Shown: positions 8,016-16,439, numbered from the stretch's first letter. The stretch: 64,000 bases of DNA from Pseudomonas fuscovaginae SE-1 (GCF_000364705.1 NZ_AQOH01000181.1:21141-85140); one strand, 5' to 3'. Made by a program: numbers and translations. The notes: generated by a model from the letters alone, not told the origin.

Positions 8016-9037
8016 TTGACCAGCCATTCGTTCCACCGTGTCGCGATAGCCGGGCCGTTCTTGGCCCAGTAGGCGAAGTCAAGGGTGATCTGGTCCTTGG
8101 CATAGGCGGTCGGCAGGTTGGGAGCCAGCACGGAGTCCAGGCGCGGCACGCTGTCGACGTTGACCGGCGCGTAGGCGGTCAGGTTGGAGAAGTCGGCCTG
8201 GCCCTTGGCGCTGCTGGCGTTGGCCAGGAACTTCATGGCCGCGGCCTTGTTCTTCGTGCCCTTCGGTACCACCAGGATGTCGGCCATGACCAGGTTCTGT
8301 TTCCAGCTCACGCCCACCGGCGCGCCGTCCTGCTGCAGGGCATAGACGCGACCGTTCCAGAACTGGCCGAGGCTGGCTTCGCCGGAGGCCAGCAGTTGCT
8401 GGGACTGGGCGCCGCCGCCCCACCAGACGATGTCTTTCTTGATGGTGTCGAGTTTCTTGAAGGCACGGTCCAGGTCCAGCGGGTAGAGCTTGTCGGCGGG
8501 AACGCCGTCAGCCAGCAGGGCCAGTTCGAGCACACCAGGGCTTGGCCATTTGTAGAGGGCGCGCTTGCCGGGGTAGGTCTTGGTGTCGAACAGGGCGGTC
8601 CAGTCCTGGGGCTTGCTGCCGGCGAGCTTGCCCTCGTTGTAGCCGAGTACGAAGGAGAAGAAGAACGAACCGACACCGTGGTCGGAAACGAAGCGCGGGT
8701 CGATCTTGTCGCGCTGGATCACGCTGAAATCGAGGGGTTCGAGCAGGCCTTCGCTGGCGGCGCGCAGGGCGAAGTCGGCTTCGACGTCGACCACGTCCCA
8801 TTGCACGTTGCCGCTTTCGACCATGGCCTTGAGCTTGCCGTAGTCGGTCGGGCCGTCCTGGACGACGGTGATGCCGCTGGCCTTGCTGAACGGGTCGGCC
8901 CATGCCTGCTTCTGCGCGTCCTGGGTGCTACCACCCCAACTGACGAAGTTGACGCTTTCGGCGGCCATCGCGGCCTGGCTGCCCATGCTCAGCAAGCCTG
9001 CCAGCAATACAGCGGTCGTACCTTTTTTCAACACCAT
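8012..9037 (-). CDS. ABC transporter periplasmic substrate-binding protein, PotD/opine-type
   Basis: 341 residues from ATG 9037, with GAGGG 7 bases upstream; a GTG two codons earlier is too close to that site. Signal peptide of about 27 residues ending A-A-M-A-A-E. The mature part begins V-N-F-V-S-W-G-G-S and keeps the W-D-V-V-D-V-E and Y-N hinge patterns of the iron/polyamine-type (SBP_bac) family. Leads the four-gene importer operon. A regulatory palindrome shared with the catabolic genes lies 163 bases upstream, so the importer and the enzymes are likely induced together. Substrate unknown. Confidence 0.92.
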   Translation of the reverse strand: MVLKKGTTAVLLAGLLSMGSQAAMAAESVNFVSWGGSTQDAQKQAWADPFSKASGITVVQDGPTDYGKLKAMVESGNVQWDVVDVEADFALRAASEGLLEPLDFSVIQRDKIDPRFVSDHGVGSFFFSFVLGYNEGKLAGSKPQDWTALFDTKTYPGKRALYKWPSPGVLELALLADGVPADKLYPLDLDRAFKKLDTIKKDIVWWGGGAQSQQLLASGEASLGQFWNGRVYALQQDGAPVGVSWKQNLVMADILVVPKGTKNKAAAMKFLANASSAKGQADFSNLTAYAPVNVDSVPRLDSVLAPNLPTAYAKDQITLDFAYWAKNGPAIATRWNEWLVK

Positions 9038-9199
9038 TTTCACGCCCTCATTGTTGTGTTTTTGAGCGGGCTATCGATGCCCGCCTATCGGGAGCAGCTG
9101 GTTCTTCAATGCCTTTGCAGGCGGTCTTGGCAAGGCTAGTCGCCTGTCTCGTTCTTGGCCGGTTTCCTGGATGAGTTTGTTCGGTCTACGGGATATCAT

Positions 9200-9213
9200 A
9201 TTATGGTATTCCA
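9200..9213 (-). promoter_or_regulatory. Operator copy 1 of the TGGTATACCATAAT family
   Basis: ATTATGGTATTCCA here is the reverse complement of TGGAATACCATAAT, 13 of 14 bases identical to the sites at 10418 and 16267. It lies upstream of the ABC importer operon and reads in the same direction relative to the gene as the 16267 copy. Proposed target of the GntR/FCD regulator encoded at 11522-12274. Confidence 0.6.
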
Positions 9214-9275
9214 AACTTTCTGCAAGCACTTTGCCTTACCGGTTATCCGGCCAACACGGTTTTTCTCCCTCGCGG

Positions 9276-10385
9276 CTACTGGGTGAAGGGAATGCTCTCG
9301 ACCACTTCGAGGTTGTAGCCGGTCAAGCCCGCGTATTTCAGCGGTGGGCCCAGGTGGCGCAGCTTGCCGATACCGAGGTCTTGCAGGATCTGTGCCCCGG
9401 TACCGACCTCGGAGTAGATCCGCGATTGTGAGCGGCTGTACTGGCGCGGTGGCTGGGTCAGTTGCGGAATCCGCTCGAGCAGGGCCTGGGACGATTCATG
9501 GTTGGCCAGGACCACGACGACGCCGCGACCTTCCTCGGCGACCCGTTGCAGGGCGGCCCACAGCGTCCAGTTGCTCGGCCCGTGGTACTCGGCGCCGACC
9601 AGGTCGCGCAGCGGGTCGATGACGTGCACCCGCACCAGCGTCGGCTCGTCGCGGCGGATATCGCCCATGACCATGGCCATGTGCACGCCACCTTCGATCC
9701 GGTCTTCGTAGCTCACCAGGCGGAAGGTGCCGTGCACGGTTGGCAGCTCGCGCTCGCCGATGCGCGCCACGGTGTGCTCGGTGCTCAGGCGATAGTGGAT
9801 GAGGTCGGCGATGGTGCCGATCTTGATCCCGTGCTTGCGGGCGAACACTTCCAGGTCCGGACGGCGGGCCATGGTGCCGTCGTCGTTCATCACCTCGACG
9901 ATCACCGAGGCGGGGGTGAAGCCGGCCAGGCGTGCCAGGTCGCAACCGGCTTCGGTGTGTCCGGCGCGGGTCAGCACGCCGCCTTCGCGGGCGCGCAGGG
10001 GGAAGATGTGGCCGGGCTGCACCAGGTCGTCGGCGCAGGCGTTGGCCGCTACGGCGGCCGCCACGGTGCGCGCGCGATCGGCGGCGGAGATGCCGGTGGT
10101 GACCCCGGTGGCGGCCTCGATGGAGACGGTGAAGGCGGTGCTGAAGACGCTGCCGTTGCTCGGCACCATCTGCTCCAGGCCCAGGCGCTGGCAGTGCTCG
10201 TCGGTCAAGGTCAGGCAGATCAGCCCCCGGGCCTCGCGGGCCATGAAGCTGATGGCCTGGGCGTCGCAACGGTCGGCGGCGAGCAGCAGGTCGCCTTCGT
10301 TCTCGCGGTCTTCATCGTCCACCAGCAGGACCATCTTGCCCTGGCGGTAGTCTTCGATTATTTCTTCGATGCTGTTAAAGGCCAT
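9276..10385 (-). CDS. ribBX: 3,4-dihydroxy-2-butanone-4-phosphate synthase with inactive GTP cyclohydrolase II-like domain (RibBX type)
   Basis: 369 residues from ATG 10385. Residues 1-200 are DHBP synthase, which makes the four-carbon unit of riboflavin from ribulose 5-phosphate: acidic [10 protein letters not shown] loop, and H-T-E-A-G-C-D. Residues 205-369 resemble GTP cyclohydrolase II, but its three zinc cysteines are replaced (V-R-V-H-V-I-D-P-L where the family has the first Cys, Y-H-G-P-S where it has C-D-C). The cyclohydrolase is therefore probably dead. Operator copy 2 lies 33 bases upstream, and the gene stands between importer and catabolic genes. It is likely an extra, induced flavin-supply gene rather than the housekeeping one. 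Confidence 0.88.
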   Translation of the reverse strand: MAFNSIEEIIEDYRQGKMVLLVDDEDRENEGDLLLAADRCDAQAISFMAREARGLICLTLTDEHCQRLGLEQMVPSNGSVFSTAFTVSIEAATGVTTGISAADRARTVAAAVAANACADDLVQPGHIFPLRAREGGVLTRAGHTEAGCDLARLAGFTPASVIVEVMNDDGTMARRPDLEVFARKHGIKIGTIADLIHYRLSTEHTVARIGERELPTVHGTFRLVSYEDRIEGGVHMAMVMGDIRRDEPTLVRVHVIDPLRDLVGAEYHGPSNWTLWAALQRVAEEGRGVVVVLANHESSQALLERIPQLTQPPRQYSRSQSRIYSEVGTGAQILQDLGIGKLRHLGPPLKYAGLTGYNLEVVESIPFTQ

Positions 10386-10417
10386 GTTGGATTCCCGGCG
10401 TGTGTGGCAGTATTTTG

Positions 10418-10431
10418 TGGTATACCATAAT
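10418..10431. promoter_or_regulatory. Operator copy 2 between divergent ribBX and DUF1330 genes
   Basis: TGGTATACCATAAT contains the perfect decamer palindrome TGGTATACCA. It is placed 33 bases before ribBX and 29 bases before the DUF1330 start, so one site can control both directions. Identical over 14 bases to copy 3. Confidence 0.65.
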
Positions 10432-10459
10432 ACAAAATAAACAAACAATGAGGTCGACA

Positions 10460-10753
10460 ATGAAGGCTTACTGGATCGCTCATGTGGAAGTCACCGACCC
10501 TGAGCAATACACCGAGTACACCCGCCGCGCGCCGGCGGCCTTTGCTCAGTATGGTGGACGTTTCCTGGCCCGGGGCGGGCGTTCGCAGGCCGTGGAAGGG
10601 CGGCAGACGCCGCAGCGCAGCGTGGTGATCGAGTTCGACTCCTACGACCAGGCGCTGGCCTGTTACCACTCGGACTTGTACCAGGAGGCCAAGGGGCACC
10701 GCGCGGGTGTGGCGAAGGCTGAAATCATCATCGTCGAGGGCATGGCGCCCTGA
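10460..10753 (+). CDS. DUF1330 family protein
   Basis: 97 residues. ATG 10460 is used because GAGG (10450-10453) precedes it and the family begins M-K-A-Y-W-I-A. The ferredoxin-like fold pattern is clear: Y-x-x-Y-x-x-x-A-P-x-A-F-x-x-Y-G-G-x-F-L-A-R-G-G, then V-V-I-E-F-D-S-Y-D-Q-A-L-A-C-Y, and Y-Q-E-A. Function of DUF1330 is not established; members are small alpha/beta dimers often found with degradation genes. It is transcribed alone, divergently from ribBX, across operator copy 2. Confidence 0.88.
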   Translation: MKAYWIAHVEVTDPEQYTEYTRRAPAAFAQYGGRFLARGGRSQAVEGRQTPQRSVVIEFDSYDQALACYHSDLYQEAKGHRAGVAKAEIIIVEGMAP

Positions 10754-10802
10754 TGTGACATTTCGCGGGGGAATGGCCGCCTGCGGCGGTTCGCTGCATC
10801 AC

Positions 10803-10928
10803 CCGGGCGGACGCGGAGCGTCCTGGGAGACGTTCCCACGGGGACCGTGGGAACGATCGGAATACAAGGGGCCAGCGGATGATCGTTCCCACGCTCTGCG
10901 TGGGAATGCAGCCGTGACGCTCTGCGTC
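10803..10928. repeat. Composite GTTCCCACG...CGTGGGAAC repeat
   Basis: Two palindromic units lie side by side: GACGTTCCCACGGGGACCGTGGGAACGATC (split about 10829-10858) and GATCGTTCCCACGCTCTGCGTGGGAA (from 10881), each with flanking GGACGC/GAGCGTC pieces. The same family recurs at 49140-49252 and as a fragment near 42751. It lies between the convergent ends of the DUF1330 and Nudix genes, where it may also act as a bidirectional terminator. Confidence 0.65.
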
Positions 10929-10955
10929 ACCCGGGCGGACCCGAAACACAAGGCC

Positions 10956-11519
10956 TCAGCGGATGAAGTGGACCTTGCCGGTGTCGTCATTGCCGACATA
11001 CAGGCCATAGACTCCGGCCTGCCGTTCCTCGATGTAGCGCTCGAGAATCTGACGGATCGCCGGGTAGTAGATGCAGTCCCAGGGGATTTCGTCGGGTGTG
11101 AAGAAGCGGTAGTCCAGGGTCTCCGGACCGTACTGGTCGGTGATCTCCAGGGCGATGGCGCGGAAGATGATGTACACCTCGCTGATCTTCGGCACGCTGA
11201 AGATCGAATACGGCGAAATGATTTCCGCGCGCACGCCACTTTCTTCCCAGACCTCGCGCAGCGCCGCCTGTTCGGTGGTCTCGCCGCTTTCCATGAAGCC
11301 GGCCGGCAGGGTCCAGGTACCGGGGCGAGGGGGGATCGCCCGCTGGCACAGCAGGTAGCGACCATCGCGCTCGATGATGCAGCCGGCGATGATCTTCGGA
11401 TTGACGTAGTGGATGTAGCCGCAGCCCCGGCACATCAGGCGCTCATGGGTATCGCCCGCAGGCACCTGGCGAGCGAGGTCACCGGCACCGCATTGCGGAC
11501 AGAAGCGCGGGGCGGCCAT
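10956..11519 (-). CDS. Nudix hydrolase with N-terminal zinc ribbon
   Basis: 187 residues. Zinc ribbon C7/C10 and C30/C33, then Nudix box at residues 74-96 (G-F-M-E-S-G-E, R-E-V-W-E-E-S-G-V), so it should cleave a nucleoside diphosphate linked to another group, releasing a phosphate or nucleotide with Mg2+. NAD-, FAD- or ADP-ribose-like substrates are known in relatives; here unknown. It begins two bases after the stop of the regulator gene, so both are on one message. A link to flavin turnover is a guess from ribBX and the flavin reductase nearby. Confidence 0.9.
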   Translation of the reverse strand: MAAPRFCPQCGAGDLARQVPAGDTHERLMCRGCGYIHYVNPKIIAGCIIERDGRYLLCQRAIPPRPGTWTLPAGFMESGETTEQAALREVWEESGVRAEIISPYSIFSVPKISEVYIIFRAIALEITDQYGPETLDYRFFTPDEIPWDCIYYPAIRQILERYIEERQAGVYGLYVGNDDTGKVHFIR

Positions 11520-11521
11520 GT

Positions 11522-12274
11522 TCAGATACCTATGCGAGGTTCTTTGACAGCGATCGGGGCGACGATTTCCGGAATCGGGCCGGACTCGTCCTGCTTGCGT
11601 TGCAGGTATTCCATCGCCACCTTGGCGGCGGCGCGGACATGGTCCACGGAAGCCTGGTGCGCGGCCAGCGGGTCGCCGCTCTTGATCGCCTCGACGATGC
11701 GTTCCATTTCCTTGTTGCTGGCGCCGCGACGGTTTTCCTGGGAGACCGAGGTGGCCCGCAGGTAGCTGATGCGCGCCTGCAGCTGGCGCAGTTGGGTGGC
11801 GGCGGCGTGGTTGCCCGAGCCTTCGAGCAGCACGTCGTAGAAGCCCTGCACCGAATCGAGCACCTGCTGCAGCTCGCCGTCCTTGAGGGCCTTGCGGTTC
11901 TCCTCCAGGGCCTTTTCCAGGGCCTTGATGTCCTTGGCCTTGGCGCGCAGGGTGAACAGCTGGACGATCAGGCTTTCCAGTGCGCAACGCAGTTCGTAGA
12001 TGTCCCGGGCGTCAGCAAGGGTGATGATGGCCACGCTCGGGCCCTTGGCGTCGGCGAACGCCACCAGGCCTTCGGACTCCAGGTGGCGCAGGGCTTCACG
12101 CACGGAGGTACGGCTGACGCCCAGGCGATCACACAGATCGCGCTCGACCAGACGGTCTCCCGGCAGCAGCTGGAAGTTCATGATGGCGCTTCGCAACTTG
12201 TCCAGCACGATTTCGCGCAGGGTAACGGGGTTGCGATTGACCTTGAAGTTGTCGTCGAGTGGCAGGCGTTTCAT
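11522..12274 (-). CDS. GntR family transcriptional regulator, FCD subfamily
   Basis: 250 residues. Winged helix at about 18-85 with L-R-S-A-I-M-N-F-Q-L-L-P-G-D-R-L-V-E-R-D-L and S-R-T-S-V-R-E-A-L-R-H-L-E-S-E-G-L, followed by an all-helical FCD effector domain (E-L-R-C-A-L-E, H-V-R-A-A). FCD regulators usually repress catabolic operons until a carboxylated or amino-acid-like inducer binds. It is inside the operon it most likely controls. The three TGGTATACCATAAT sites of the island are its probable targets; palindromes with a central GTATAC/TNNA core fit the family. Confidence 0.93.
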   Translation of the reverse strand: MKRLPLDDNFKVNRNPVTLREIVLDKLRSAIMNFQLLPGDRLVERDLCDRLGVSRTSVREALRHLESEGLVAFADAKGPSVAIITLADARDIYELRCALESLIVQLFTLRAKAKDIKALEKALEENRKALKDGELQQVLDSVQGFYDVLLEGSGNHAAATQLRQLQARISYLRATSVSQENRRGASNKEMERIVEAIKSGDPLAAHQASVDHVRAAAKVAMEYLQRKQDESGPIPEIVAPIAVKEPRIGI

Positions 12275-12354
12275 CGGTTGCGCTCTGAGTCGGGTCGTCC
12301 GGAGCACGGGAACAGGGGGATAGGGCCTGCTACGCCGTACCGGACAGCCATCGG

Positions 12355-12750
12355 TTAACTGGAGGAACCTGCTTCGGCGTCGGCCTCGGCAAAGGCTTCG
12401 CGGGCCAGCCGGAAACTGTCCACGGCCGCGGGGACACCGCAATAAATACCGACTTGAAGCAGGATTTCGCGTATTTGTTCACGACTGAGGCCGTTACGCA
12501 AGGCGCCACGGACATGCAGCTTGAGTTCGTGGGGGCGGTTGAGGGCCGAAATCATCGCCAAGTTTATCATGCTGCGCTCCTTGAGCGATAAGCCCTCGCG
12601 GCCCCAGACGTGGCCCCAGCAGTATTCGGTGACCAGTTCCTGCAGCGGCCGGTTGAAGTCGTCGGCATTCTGGATGGACTTCCGCACATAGGCTTCGCCC
12701 AGTACCTGGGTACGGATCTGCAGGCCCTGCTGGTACTTCTCGTTGCTCAT
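12355..12750 (-). CDS. Carboxymuconolactone decarboxylase family protein, PcaC-like
   Basis: 131 residues. The sequence follows 4-carboxymuconolactone decarboxylase closely: T-E-Y-C-W-G-H-V-W-G-R-E-G-L-S, then N-L-A-M-I-S-A-L-N-R and H-E-L-K-L-H-V-R-G-A-L-R-N-G, ending I-Y-C-G-V-P-A-A. It lacks the CxxC of AhpD-type relatives, so a decarboxylase or lyase is more likely than a peroxidase. There is no ring-cleavage gene of the protocatechuate pathway nearby, so the substrate is probably another carboxylated lactone or acid of this pathway. Confidence 0.88.
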   Translation of the reverse strand: MSNEKYQQGLQIRTQVLGEAYVRKSIQNADDFNRPLQELVTEYCWGHVWGREGLSLKERSMINLAMISALNRPHELKLHVRGALRNGLSREQIREILLQVGIYCGVPAAVDSFRLAREAFAEADAEAGSSS

Positions 12751-12808
12751 TTCGCGTCCTCGAAAAAAGGGTCGTGCGCGAGAGGCCGGCGCACGACCGA
12801 AACAGCCG

Positions 12809-13294
12809 TCAGGCCAGGCTCGGCAGCGCGCCCAGCTTGCCCTTGTGATAGATCATCGGGGTGACCGGCTCCTGCGGCAGGATCAGGTTCTTCACCGCGC
12901 CGACGATGATCGCGTGGTCGCCGCCGTCGTACTCGCGCCACAGTTCGCACTCGATGATCGCCGTGGCCTTGGCCAGCAGCGGGTTGCCCAGTTCGCTCAG
13001 GTGCCAGTCGATGCCCTTGGCCTTGTCCTTGCCCTTGCCGGCGAACGCATAGGCCTCGGCGGTCTGCTCGGCGGACAGCAGGTGAATCGCGAACTGCTTG
13101 CTGTCACGCAGGATGGGATAGGTGTCCGAAGCATAGTTGGGGCAGAACAGCACCAGCGCCGGATCGATCGACAGCGCGCTGAAGGCGCTGGCGGTGATGC
13201 CGACGATACCGCCGTCGGCGTCGAGGGCGGTGACCACCGTGACGCCGGAGGGGAAGGAGCCCATGACTTCTTTGTAGATACCGGGTTCGATCAT
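12809..13294 (-). CDS. Flavin reductase family protein (RutF/HpaC-like)
   Basis: 161 residues. F-P-S-G-V-T-V-V-T-A at the front, G-I-T-A-S-A-F-S-A-L-S-I-D-P-A-L-V-L-F-C, F-A-I-H-L-L and a final H-Y-like Y-H-K-G-K-L-G pattern mark the FMN-binding split barrel that reduces flavin with NAD(P)H for a two-component monooxygenase. No oxygenase partner is encoded in the window, which is odd. Lies 12 bases ahead of the aldehyde dehydrogenase stop in the same operon. Confidence 0.92.
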   Translation of the reverse strand: MIEPGIYKEVMGSFPSGVTVVTALDADGGIVGITASAFSALSIDPALVLFCPNYASDTYPILRDSKQFAIHLLSAEQTAEAYAFAGKGKDKAKGIDWHLSELGNPLLAKATAIIECELWREYDGGDHAIIVGAVKNLILPQEPVTPMIYHKGKLGALPSLA

Positions 13295-13306
13295 TTCATC
13301 TGTCTC

Positions 13307-14785
13307 CTAGCGCATCACGAAGGGGTCGGGCATCGGTGCCTGCGAGAGGTTGATCCAGACCGTTTTCAGCTCGGTGTAGGCCAGTACCGAGTCGATCCCG
13401 CTCTCGCGGCCGTAGCCGCTGTTCTTGAAGCCGCCGATCGGCGCCATGGCCGACACGGCGCGGTAGGTGTTGACCCAGATGATGCCCGAGCGCACGTCCC
13501 GGGCCAGGCGATGGGCACGGCCCAGGTCGCGGGTCCAGATGCCGGCGGCGAGGCCGAACTGCGAGTCGTTGGCGATGGCCAGCGCTTCGGCCTCGTCCTT
13601 GAAGCGGATCACCGAGGCGACCGGGCCGAAGACTTCTTCCTGCATGATCTTCATCGAGTTGCGGTCGCACTCGAACAGGGTCGGTTCGTAGAACCAGCCG
13701 CCACCGATGTCCGGACGCTTGCCGCCGGTACGCAGGCGTGCGCCTTCGGCCAGGGCGTCGGCGACCAGGCCTTCGACCACGGCCAGTTGCTGGGCCGTGG
13801 CCATCGGGCCCATCTCGCTGGTTTCATCCTGCGGATTGCCGATGCGGATGCGCTGGGCGCGGGCGATCAGGCGCTCGACGAACTCGTCGTAGATCTCGTC
13901 CTGCACCAGCAGGCGCGAGCCGGAGACGCAGCTCTGGCCGGAGGCGGCGTAGATCCCGGCGACAGCGCCGTTGATCGCACTGTCGAGGTCGGCGTCGGCG
14001 AAGATGATGTTCGGCGACTTGCCGCCCAGTTCCAGGGACAGCTTGGCGAAGTTTTCGGCGCTGCTGCGTACCACGTGGCGCGCGGTGGCCGCGCCACCGG
14101 TGAAGGCGATCTTGCGCACCAGCGGATGGCGGGTGAGGGCGGCGCCGGTGCTCGGGCCGTAGCCGGTGACGACGTTGACCACGCCGGGCGGAATACCGGC
14201 CTCGAGCGCCAGGCGGGCCAGTTCGAGAATGGTCGCCGAGGCGTGTTCGGACGGTTTGATCACGATGGTGTTGCCCGCCGCCAGGGCCGGCGCCAGCTTG
14301 ATCGCGGTCAGGTACAGCGGGCTGTTCCACGGAATGATCGCGGCGACCACGCCGATCGGCTCGTGCACGGTGTAGGCGAACAGGTCCGGCTTGTCCAGCG
14401 GCAGGGTACCGCCTTCGAGCTTGTCGGCCAGGCCGGCGGTGTAGTGGAAAAATTCGGGTAGGTAGCTGACCTGGCCGCGGGTCTCGCGGATCAGCTTGCC
14501 GTTGTCGCGGCTCTCCAGCTGGGCCAGTTGTTCCTTGTTCTCGGCGATCAGGTCGCCCAGGCGACGCAGCAGCTTGCCCCGCGCGGTGGCGCTCAGGCCG
14601 CGCCAGGCCGGGTTGTCGAAGGCCGCCTGGGCGGCCTGGACGGCGCGCTCGACATCGGCTTCGTCGGCATCGGGCAGTTGCGCCCAGGGCTCGGCCAGGG
14701 CCGGGTTGAGGCTGTCGAAGGTCTTGCCGGACAGGGCGTCGACCCATTCGCCGCCGATGCACATCTGAAAGCGTGCGAGTGTCAT
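13307..14785 (-). CDS. Aldehyde dehydrogenase family protein
   Basis: 492 residues, typical family length. Oxidises an aldehyde to acid with NAD(P)+. Visible: IPWNSPL, the F-T-G-G nucleotide loop, catalytic base Glu in L-E-L-G-G-K-S-P, catalytic Cys in G-Q-S-C-V-S-G-S-R, and E-E-V-F-G-P. Overlaps the hydrolase stop by four bases (ATGA). The likely substrate is a semialdehyde in the island's pathway, as in muconic-semialdehyde dehydrogenases, but the sequence alone does not say. Confidence 0.93.
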   Translation of the reverse strand: MTLARFQMCIGGEWVDALSGKTFDSLNPALAEPWAQLPDADEADVERAVQAAQAAFDNPAWRGLSATARGKLLRRLGDLIAENKEQLAQLESRDNGKLIRETRGQVSYLPEFFHYTAGLADKLEGGTLPLDKPDLFAYTVHEPIGVVAAIIPWNSPLYLTAIKLAPALAAGNTIVIKPSEHASATILELARLALEAGIPPGVVNVVTGYGPSTGAALTRHPLVRKIAFTGGAATARHVVRSSAENFAKLSLELGGKSPNIIFADADLDSAINGAVAGIYAASGQSCVSGSRLLVQDEIYDEFVERLIARAQRIRIGNPQDETSEMGPMATAQQLAVVEGLVADALAEGARLRTGGKRPDIGGGWFYEPTLFECDRNSMKIMQEEVFGPVASVIRFKDEAEALAIANDSQFGLAAGIWTRDLGRAHRLARDVRSGIIWVNTYRAVSAMAPIGGFKNSGYGRESGIDSVLAYTELKTVWINLSQAPMPDPFVMR

Positions 14786-15612
14786 GCAACGATCCCCTTT
14801 ATGGTTTGTTGGACGTAGGTGGTTGCAAGGAAGTCCAGGAGCACCTGGTTGACCAGGCGTGGCGATTCCACCGGCATCATATGCCGTTGCTCGGGGAGCA
14901 CGGCAACCTGTGCCCCGGGAATCCGCTCGGCCAGTTGCCGGGCCATCAGCGGGGTCGAACCGGGGTCCAGTTCGCCGGTGGCGACCAGCGTCGGTACCTG
15001 GATGGTGTTCAGGTCGTCGGCGCGGTACATGTCCTGGGTGGCGAACAGTTTGTAGGTGGTCAGGTAGCCCTGCGGGTCATTGCTGGCCAGCACCTGGCGG
15101 ATCGCGGCGATCTGCGCCGGATTGGCGGCCTGGTACTCGCGGCTGAACCAGCGCGACAGGGCCGCCTCGGCATTGGCATCCGGGCCGTGTTCGGCGGCCT
15201 GGCTGGTGCGGGCGATGACGCCCTCGCGCTGTTCGGCGCTGCGGTTGAAGACGCTGTTGAGCACCACCAGGCTTTGCAGCCGTTGCGGATAGTGCAGGGC
15301 GAAGGCCCTGGCGACCAGCCCGCCCATGGAGAAGCCGATGACGCAGGCGGTGGGCAGTTGCAGGTGGTCGAGCAGCTCGCGCAACTGATCGGCATACCCG
15401 AGCAGCCCGCAGTCGGGGTCCGGGCGCGGGCTGGCGCCGTGCCCGAGCATGTCGTAGGCAATCACCCGGTAGTGCGGCGCGAGACCGACGATCTGGCCGC
15501 CCCACATTTCTTTATTCAGCCCGACCCCGTGGATCAGGACTACGGGTTGGCCTTCGCCGGTCGCCAGGTAACTGGTGCCGGCCGGGGTGCGTTCAGCGGT
15601 ATGCCGAATCAT
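14782..15612 (-). CDS. Alpha/beta hydrolase fold protein
   Basis: 276 residues. Oxyanion H-G-V-G near residue 28, nucleophile Ser in G-F-S-M-G-G, acid Asp in G-E-L-D-P-G-S-T, and His in E-Q-R-H-M-M-P. This is the serine hydrolase triad of RutD/PcaD/MhpC-like enzymes that open an enol-lactone, ester, amide or C-C bond. It is translationally coupled to the aldehyde dehydrogenase gene. Confidence 0.92.
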   Translation of the reverse strand: MIRHTAERTPAGTSYLATGEGQPVVLIHGVGLNKEMWGGQIVGLAPHYRVIAYDMLGHGASPRPDPDCGLLGYADQLRELLDHLQLPTACVIGFSMGGLVARAFALHYPQRLQSLVVLNSVFNRSAEQREGVIARTSQAAEHGPDANAEAALSRWFSREYQAANPAQIAAIRQVLASNDPQGYLTTYKLFATQDMYRADDLNTIQVPTLVATGELDPGSTPLMARQLAERIPGAQVAVLPEQRHMMPVESPRLVNQVLLDFLATTYVQQTIKGIVA

Positions 15613-15638
15613 GGAGCGCTCCTGCCTTTCTTATTTGA

Positions 15639-16229
15639 TTACTGGGCTTTCTCGGCGGCCAGTTCTTCCAGGTCGATGTAGCGGTTGCCGATGCGCGGGT
15701 GCAGGCGACCACCGTCGGCGCAACCCAGGACCACGACGATTTCGTCGGCACGTGGCGCGTCTTCGATCTGCATTTCCAGGGTGATGTAGTGCGAGCGCAG
15801 TCCTTCGTCGTCCTTGTGCATCATCGGAATCTGGATCGAGGTGCCCGGGCCGCCGCGCTTGTTGGTGAAGCTCAGGTAGCTCTTGGCCTTGACCGCTTCG
15901 CGGTAGTGGTTGCCGAAGCGCAGGGTGTGGATCACCGCCGAAGCGTGTTCGATCTCGCCGTCGGCACCGACCACGGCGGCCTTGCCGTAGGCCTCGATCT
16001 TCTCGGCACCGCCGATGGCCTTGACCAGGCGTTCGACCATCAGGGCGCCCAGGTCGGAGCAGTTGGCACGGATTTCAGGTTTCAGGTCTTCGACGAACCC
16101 ACGGCCCAGCCAGGGGTTCTTGATCACGACCGCCAGGCCGACCATGGTCACCGGCTTGTCGGTGGCCTTGCCGCCCTCGATGAAGGTTTCCTCGATGTAG
16201 CTGACGATCTTGCGGATTTCGAAACTCAT
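15639..16229 (-). CDS. Amino acid synthesis (AA_synth, DUF1185) family protein
   Basis: 196 residues from ATG 16229, with GAGGAG 6 bases before. Conserved pattern includes V-I-K-N-P-W, G-G-A-E-K-I-E-A-Y-G-K-A-A-V-V-G, G-E-I-E-H-A-S-A-V-I-H-T, and R-G-G-P-G-T-S-I-Q-I-P. The family name is historical: its reaction is not known, and members occur mostly in degradation clusters beside flavin-dependent oxygenases. First gene of the seven-gene operon; operator copy 3 lies 38 bases ahead. Confidence 0.88.
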   Translation of the reverse strand: MSFEIRKIVSYIEETFIEGGKATDKPVTMVGLAVVIKNPWLGRGFVEDLKPEIRANCSDLGALMVERLVKAIGGAEKIEAYGKAAVVGADGEIEHASAVIHTLRFGNHYREAVKAKSYLSFTNKRGGPGTSIQIPMMHKDDEGLRSHYITLEMQIEDAPRADEIVVVLGCADGGRLHPRIGNRYIDLEELAAEKAQ

Positions 16230-16266
16230 AAGGGGCTCCTCGGTTGTGTGTCGTCTGTTGGTATGA

Positions 16267-16280
16267 TGGTATACCATAAT
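16267..16280 (-). promoter_or_regulatory. Operator copy 3 before the catabolic operon
   Basis: TGGTATACCATAAT, identical to copy 2, 38 bases upstream of the first gene of the AA_synth-to-Nudix operon. A position this close to the start overlaps or follows the promoter and fits repression by the GntR regulator made by the same operon. Confidence 0.65.
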
Positions 16281-16439
16281 ATTGACTGTGCAAGCCCCTT
16301 GGACGAGTTTGTGTTGCACAAGGATGACCGAAGGTCGGAATGACGGGCCGGCGGCTCGTGCCTGAAGGCTTTCGGCGGGAGTTGTCGCCCAGGCGTGTTT
16401 CCAGATGGTGCCTGGCATGGCTCAGCGCCGAGGTGCTGA

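Noticed and set aside
6165..8072. 635-codon + strand frame across the two permease genes
   Set aside because: Translation is almost only Gln, His, Arg, Asp and Gly, the signature of antisense reading of membrane-protein codons in GC-rich DNA.
12743..14461. 572-codon + strand frame opposite flavin reductase and aldehyde dehydrogenase
   Set aside because: Antisense shadow; both genes on the minus strand are fully conserved families.
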